From: Acidobacteriaceae bacterium
GTDB lineage: Bacteria > Acidobacteriota > Terriglobia > Bryobacterales > Bryobacteraceae
Length of the DNA stretch: 9,716 bases
Direction: 5' to 3'
NCBI GenBank assembly: GCA_019239585.1
Contig: JAFAZU010000187.1
Coordinates: forward strand, 1 to 9,716
The notes beneath the pieces are model-generated. The model had not been told where the DNA came from. It saw nothing but the letters and a program-made list of their open reading frames with translations, and did no database searches. The position numbers were made by a program, and so were the translations under genes. This document shows positions 6,945 to 9,716 of the stretch, in pieces (position 1 is the first letter of the stretch; each line of letters opens with the position of its first letter).

Positions 6945-7721
6945 TTATCTCGGAGGCGCTAAAGGCGGCGCTGTCGTACCCCCCACGTTGGCGTACGATT
7001 CATTGACCTTTACTACTTTGCCTTCACTGAATCGCACGAAGACCATCTTGCCCGGCGGGTCGCCGTAGATCCAGTCTTCCAGTTCATCACCCTCTGCGCT
7101 GGTTTCCCGACTCTTATTCCGAGGTTTTCCCAGCGCCAGCAGAACCTGGTCCTTGTCCATGCCTGCAATCGCTTTCTGCTCTTTGATCGCCTTTTTGACT
7201 GGTTCCGGCAGCTTATCCATATACTGCTCGGCTGCGGAGTGCTTTTCAAAATCGAAGATCGGGTGAAGCATTTGCCGGATATCAGCTGCTTTCAGCGAAG
7301 GCACGCTTCCCGGAAAGACCAGGGCAATATGGGAACCATTGACAGATTGCGTGCCATTTTGGTTTGTATTGACCGGTGACATCCCGCCGCCCATGCCCAC
7401 TTGCACATGGTCATACCAATGGCCGGACTTGGTTCCGCCATTGATCTCCAGCACAATCTTGTTACCTGCAATCTCAACTCGCGTGATCTGGACCTCATCG
7501 CCCTGCCGCGCTGCCGGGCCGTTTTCCTGCATGACTTTGTCCCAGGCGCTCTTATCAAAGGTGCCGTCGCTCTTGAAAATCAAAGGCCTTTTTGCTCGCG
7601 GCAGAGGAACCCGCATCGTGGCGAACTCGGCGTTCAAGCCCCGCTCGATCTCCAGCCGCTCATCCACGCTCAGCTTGTCCGCCCGGGCCACAGGCAAAAC
7701 AGCGCTCAGCAATGTCAGCAT
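6945..7721 (-). CDS. Probable exported protein with BamE/SmpA-like C-terminal domain
   Basis: From ATG 7721 this is a 258-residue protein of unknown function. It starts MLTLLSAVLPVARA followed by DKLS, a short signal peptide with an A-R-A cleavage site; the usual basic N-terminus is missing unless translation starts slightly upstream, where RR precedes. Residues about 186-240 (AGMDKDQVLLALGKP, then W-I-Y-G, then VFVRFSEGKVVKV) follow the BamE/SmpA outer-membrane small-lipoprotein repeat pattern: G-M-x-x-x-Q-V, G-x-P, W-x-Y, and F-x-x-G-K-V. The middle region has two blocks, around ITRVEIAGNKIVLEINGG and a Gly/Asn-rich stretch near 108-130, that I cannot assign. No lipobox cysteine is present, so it is not a typical BamE lipoprotein. 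The C-terminus is Pro-rich (TTAPPLAPPR). Its start follows the protease stop by 2 nt (TGA-TT-ATG), so the two are coupled. Confidence 0.75.
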   Translation of the reverse strand: MLTLLSAVLPVARADKLSVDERLEIERGLNAEFATMRVPLPRAKRPLIFKSDGTFDKSAWDKVMQENGPAARQGDEVQITRVEIAGNKIVLEINGGTKSGHWYDHVQVGMGGGMSPVNTNQNGTQSVNGSHIALVFPGSVPSLKAADIRQMLHPIFDFEKHSAAEQYMDKLPEPVKKAIKEQKAIAGMDKDQVLLALGKPRNKSRETSAEGDELEDWIYGDPPGKMVFVRFSEGKVVKVNESYANVGGTTAPPLAPPR

Positions 7722-7723
7722 AA

Positions 7724-8611
7724 TCAGAACTCGTCGAAAGGATCGTTCAAGCTCGGCGCTACCCGCGCGATCTGCGGCTTTACCGGCGCTCTCATCAGCG
7801 CAAAGAACAGCGCCACGACGAAGATCGTCGCCAGCAAACCGCCTTCTGGCCCATAATCCCCGCCGCTCCAGATTGGCGATAAATCCCATTGGTATGAATA
7901 CCTCGTTATCTCGATTGTAAGCCCGCTCAAGTTGACTCCAAAGAGCGGCAGTACTATATTCCAGCCGAAGTGTAACCCGATCGGCAGCCACAAATCACGG
8001 CTTCGCAAAAAGCTGTACCCCAGCAGCACGCCCCAGATCACCGTATTCAACACGCCCACGCGCGATGAGTGCGGATTAGCGGCATGCGCGACGCCAAAGA
8101 TAACGCTGATGGGTAGTATCGTCGCAAACGGCCCCATTTTTTCCACCAGCAGTTGAAATGCATACCCGCGAAAAATGAGCTCCTCACCTGTTGCCGCGAC
8201 CAGCAGCGTAAACAAATAAAAGGCGAGCGTAAGGGATGTCGATTGGAAACCAAGCCGTTGAACTAGATGCCCTGTCCCGGCCAGCAGCGGCGCGAGAAGC
8301 ATAAATAATGCCGCTCCCCCGCCCAGCGCCAACCCCAAGACGAAATTGATAAGCGAAGCGCGCGTGCCCTGTAGTCCGATGTCGGCCAGCGGGCGCCGAT
8401 CAAAAATCATAATGGTCAGCAAATTCGCCAGTAGCCCTGTGGCGCACAACCCTGCTGTTCCGGCTACAACAGGACCTAGGAAATCCAGCAGGGGAGCAAT
8501 AATAATAAGTCCACTGAGCGCTACGGCCAGAAAGAACACAACGCGAATCACGACACTCATTCTGGTTTCTGGCGCTTTCCGGTCTTCGGGAGCAAGAGGC
8601 TGCACGTCCAT
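7724..8611 (-). CDS. CPBP-family intramembrane metalloprotease
   Basis: This 295-residue (from ATG 8611) polytopic membrane protein belongs to the CPBP/Abi family, related to Rce1 CAAX proteases and bacteriocin-immunity proteins. The three motifs are clear: E143-E144-L-I-F-R148, F172-x-x-x-H176 (FGVAH) and H214-F-G-W-N218. Hydrophobic segments include VVFFLAVALSGLIIIAPLL, GPVVAGTAGLCATGLLANLL, FVLGLALGGGAALFMLLAPL, LAFYLFTLLVAA, ILPISVIFG, VLNTVIWGVLLGYS and a C-terminal LLATIFVVALFFALM. TTG at 8623 would add MLKP, but the AAGGAA element sits directly against it and 12 nt from the ATG, favouring the ATG. It forms a two-gene unit with the downstream exported protein. Substrate unknown. Confidence 0.9.
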   Translation of the reverse strand: MDVQPLAPEDRKAPETRMSVVIRVVFFLAVALSGLIIIAPLLDFLGPVVAGTAGLCATGLLANLLTIMIFDRRPLADIGLQGTRASLINFVLGLALGGGAALFMLLAPLLAGTGHLVQRLGFQSTSLTLAFYLFTLLVAATGEELIFRGYAFQLLVEKMGPFATILPISVIFGVAHAANPHSSRVGVLNTVIWGVLLGYSFLRSRDLWLPIGLHFGWNIVLPLFGVNLSGLTIEITRYSYQWDLSPIWSGGDYGPEGGLLATIFVVALFFALMRAPVKPQIARVAPSLNDPFDEF

Positions 8612-8629
8612 GGGTTTAAGCAATTCCTT

Positions 8630-8647
8630 AAGTCCAGGAGCGGACTT
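8630..8647. repeat. Perfect 6-bp inverted repeat in the CPBP 5' region
   Basis: AAGTCC at 8630-8635 and GGACTT at 8642-8647 are exact reverse complements around a 6-base spacer. On the minus strand the stem ends 1-2 nt before the AAGGAA ribosome-site candidate of the CPBP protease gene. It could be an operator in the divergent spacer or an mRNA hairpin next to the ribosome site. At this size chance is not excluded. Confidence 0.35.
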
Positions 8648-8741
8648 TTCCGATACAATTACACCCTACTCTATGGATTAAAATTACTGAAACGCAAGGA
8701 AAACCCTTCGGCTTTTCGCTGCAACGTCCGATGAGACTGGT

Positions 8742-9101
8742 ATGGAAGAACGACGAATCAATACCCGGCTCCTCTGTGCCGAGCTGGTTGAGGTGATCTG
8801 GGATGAAGCAGGCCGCCCGCAACGGCGAGTTGCTAACCTGGAGGACATCTCGCTTTCAGGCATTTGCCTCCATATGGACAAGTCAATCGCTTGCGGGACA
8901 CAACTCACCGTGCGCTACGGGGATGGAGAACTCGTCGGAACCGTACGGTACTGCCGCTCCGGAGAATTCGGAAATTTACTGGGTGTGCAGCTGGAAAAGG
9001 GATCTCGCTGGTCGAGCCGTCATTTCCGCCCTCACCATCTCTTGGACCCCCGCGAGTTGCTGGAACAGTCCGTCGTGCGGCATAGAGCAGTTCCGAACTA
9101 A
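8742..9101 (+). CDS. Single-domain PilZ protein (putative cyclic-di-GMP receptor)
   Basis: This 119-residue protein is essentially one PilZ domain, a beta-barrel that binds cyclic-di-GMP and passes the signal to motility, surface or secretion partners. The binding residues are visible: R5-x-x-x-R9 (RINTR) in the N-terminal switch and D35-I-S37-L-S-G40 in the barrel. The remaining strands (CGTQLTVRYGDGELVGTVRYC and GNLLGVQLE) fit the family. A C-terminal tail of about 30 residues (rich in R, H and L) is not assignable. No membrane segment or output domain is present. ATG 8742 has only a weak GAGACTGG upstream. The 130-bp divergent spacer separates it from the CPBP gene. The partner protein is not identifiable here. 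Confidence 0.9.
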   Translation: MEERRINTRLLCAELVEVIWDEAGRPQRRVANLEDISLSGICLHMDKSIACGTQLTVRYGDGELVGTVRYCRSGEFGNLLGVQLEKGSRWSSRHFRPHHLLDPRELLEQSVVRHRAVPN

Positions 9102-9160
9102 ATAAAACAGCTTTCCCGCCCTGTTTGCTCTAATGGGAGACAATTTCGGGTGAAACATCC

Positions 9161-9716
9161 ATGCCAAAGGACCGCCTTGCAGCTCCCGCGAAAGGATTAT
9201 ATGCCGCGCTCCTGACCCCCCGAAAAGCAGGGGCAACAGGTGCCGATTTAGGCGAGCTGCTCGATTACATGGACCGGGTTGCCGGTACGGGTGTTGAAGG
9301 GTTAGTGCTTTTCGGCGCCACGGGTGAGTTTATCCACCTCGACATTGAAGAACGGATTCGCATATTGCACTTGGCTATCCGGCGAAGCCGCCTGCCTGTG
9401 TTAGTCAATATCTCCCACTCCGGTCTTCCCGGTGTTTTGGTCTTGGCGGAAAGTGCCATTTCCGCCGGCGCTGCCGGCCTGCTGCTGATGCCGCCTTATT
9501 TCTACCAGTACAGCCAAGAGGACATTCATTACTTCTACAGAAGCGCCCTGGGCGCTATCGGCAATCAGGCGCCTATTTATCTGTACAATCTGCCGCAATT
9601 TACTAACTCCATCTCAGCGGACCTCGCCCGTCAATTGCTGGCTTCGACGCCCATCGCAGGCATAAAGGATTCCAGCGGCGATCTGCCATTTTTTGACGTG
9701 CTCAAGCAATTGCGCT
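9161..9716 (+). CDS. Dihydrodipicolinate synthase-family aldolase/lyase, N-terminal part (runs off right edge)
   Basis: The first 185 residues of a (beta/alpha)8 class I aldolase of the DapA/NanA family are present. Visible marks are GLYAALLTP at 12-20, G-A-T-G-E-F at 52-57 (the carboxylate-binding GxTGE loop), MPPYFYQYS at 110-118, the proton-shuttling tyrosine Y142 in IYLYNLP, and Schiff-base lysine K169 in IAGIKDSSGD. The family condenses or cleaves pyruvate adducts. GATGE instead of DapA's usual GTTGES, and the sparse match elsewhere, suggest a paralogue such as a sugar-acid or hydroxy-oxo-acid aldolase rather than the lysine-pathway enzyme; this is tentative. ATG 9161 has GGTGA 7 nt upstream. 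It follows the PilZ gene by 59 nt on the same strand. Confidence 0.88.
   Translation, partial: MPKDRLAAPAKGLYAALLTPRKAGATGADLGELLDYMDRVAGTGVEGLVLFGATGEFIHLDIEERIRILHLAIRRSRLPVLVNISHSGLPGVLVLAESAISAGAAGLLLMPPYFYQYSQEDIHYFYRSALGAIGNQAPIYLYNLPQFTNSISADLARQLLASTPIAGIKDSSGDLPFFDVLKQLR

Noticed and set aside
7339..7920. 193-codon plus-strand frame opposite the BamE-like and CPBP genes
   Set aside because: Low-complexity Ser/Arg-rich translation with no motif; the minus-strand genes explain the region.
7722..7991. N-terminal extension of the BamE-like protein in a frame reaching 7991
   Set aside because: It lies wholly inside the CPBP protease gene in another frame, looks like out-of-frame translation, and would bury the signal peptide.
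9105..9126. AAACAG/CTGTTT stem after the PilZ gene as a terminator
   Set aside because: AT-rich 6-bp stem with a 10-nt loop and no T-run; too weak to call.

Overview
The window looks like a piece of a bacterial chromosome with moderate to slightly high GC content, few strong Shine-Dalgarno sites and densely packed genes. The gene set (NAD-type isocitrate dehydrogenase, PilZ protein, CPBP protease, a lipid-kinase/phosphoesterase pair, HicAB) and the protein style would fit a soil bacterium such as an acidobacterium. That placement is inference from general resemblance; no rRNA or marker gene is present to settle it.

Layout. At the left edge (1-185, minus) is the N-terminal part of a TetR-family repressor, running off the window. 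A 27-bp imperfect palindrome (198-224) sits just upstream of it, in the divergent promoter region, and is a good operator candidate. To the right a plus-strand cluster runs 300-4248: a diacylglycerol/sphingosine-type lipid kinase, a calcineurin-like metallophosphoesterase whose start overlaps the kinase stop (TAATG), an NAD-dependent isocitrate dehydrogenase with a GTG start, and an aldo/keto reductase. The close spacing suggests one operon, possibly controlled by the TetR protein.

After a 232-bp gap holding a weak hairpin and a coding-like but start-less reading frame, there is a compact HicA-HicB toxin-antitoxin pair (4481-4905). It is convergent with glyceraldehyde-3-phosphate dehydrogenase (4958-5965, minus). 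A hairpin that should terminate transcription in both directions lies between them, with the gap stop codon in its loop.

A 143-bp divergent spacer separates gap from a plus-strand guanidine-modifying enzyme (6109-6930) of the DDAH/arginine dihydrolase type. This enzyme is convergent with a minus-strand pair (8611 down to 6945): a CPBP intramembrane protease followed, 2 nt after its stop, by an exported protein with a BamE/SmpA-like C-terminal domain. Divergent from these are a small single-domain PilZ protein (8742-9101) and the start of a dihydrodipicolinate-synthase-family aldolase (9161 to window end).

No tRNA, rRNA, insertion sequence, prophage or CRISPR array was seen, and no gene-free stretch exceeds 300 bases. 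I do not see a clear new multi-gene system. The most interesting points are the TetR operator palindrome, the lipid kinase/phosphoesterase coupling, the stand-alone arginine-dihydrolase-like enzyme, the exported BamE-like protein coupled to a membrane protease, and the gap stop codon inside a bidirectional terminator.
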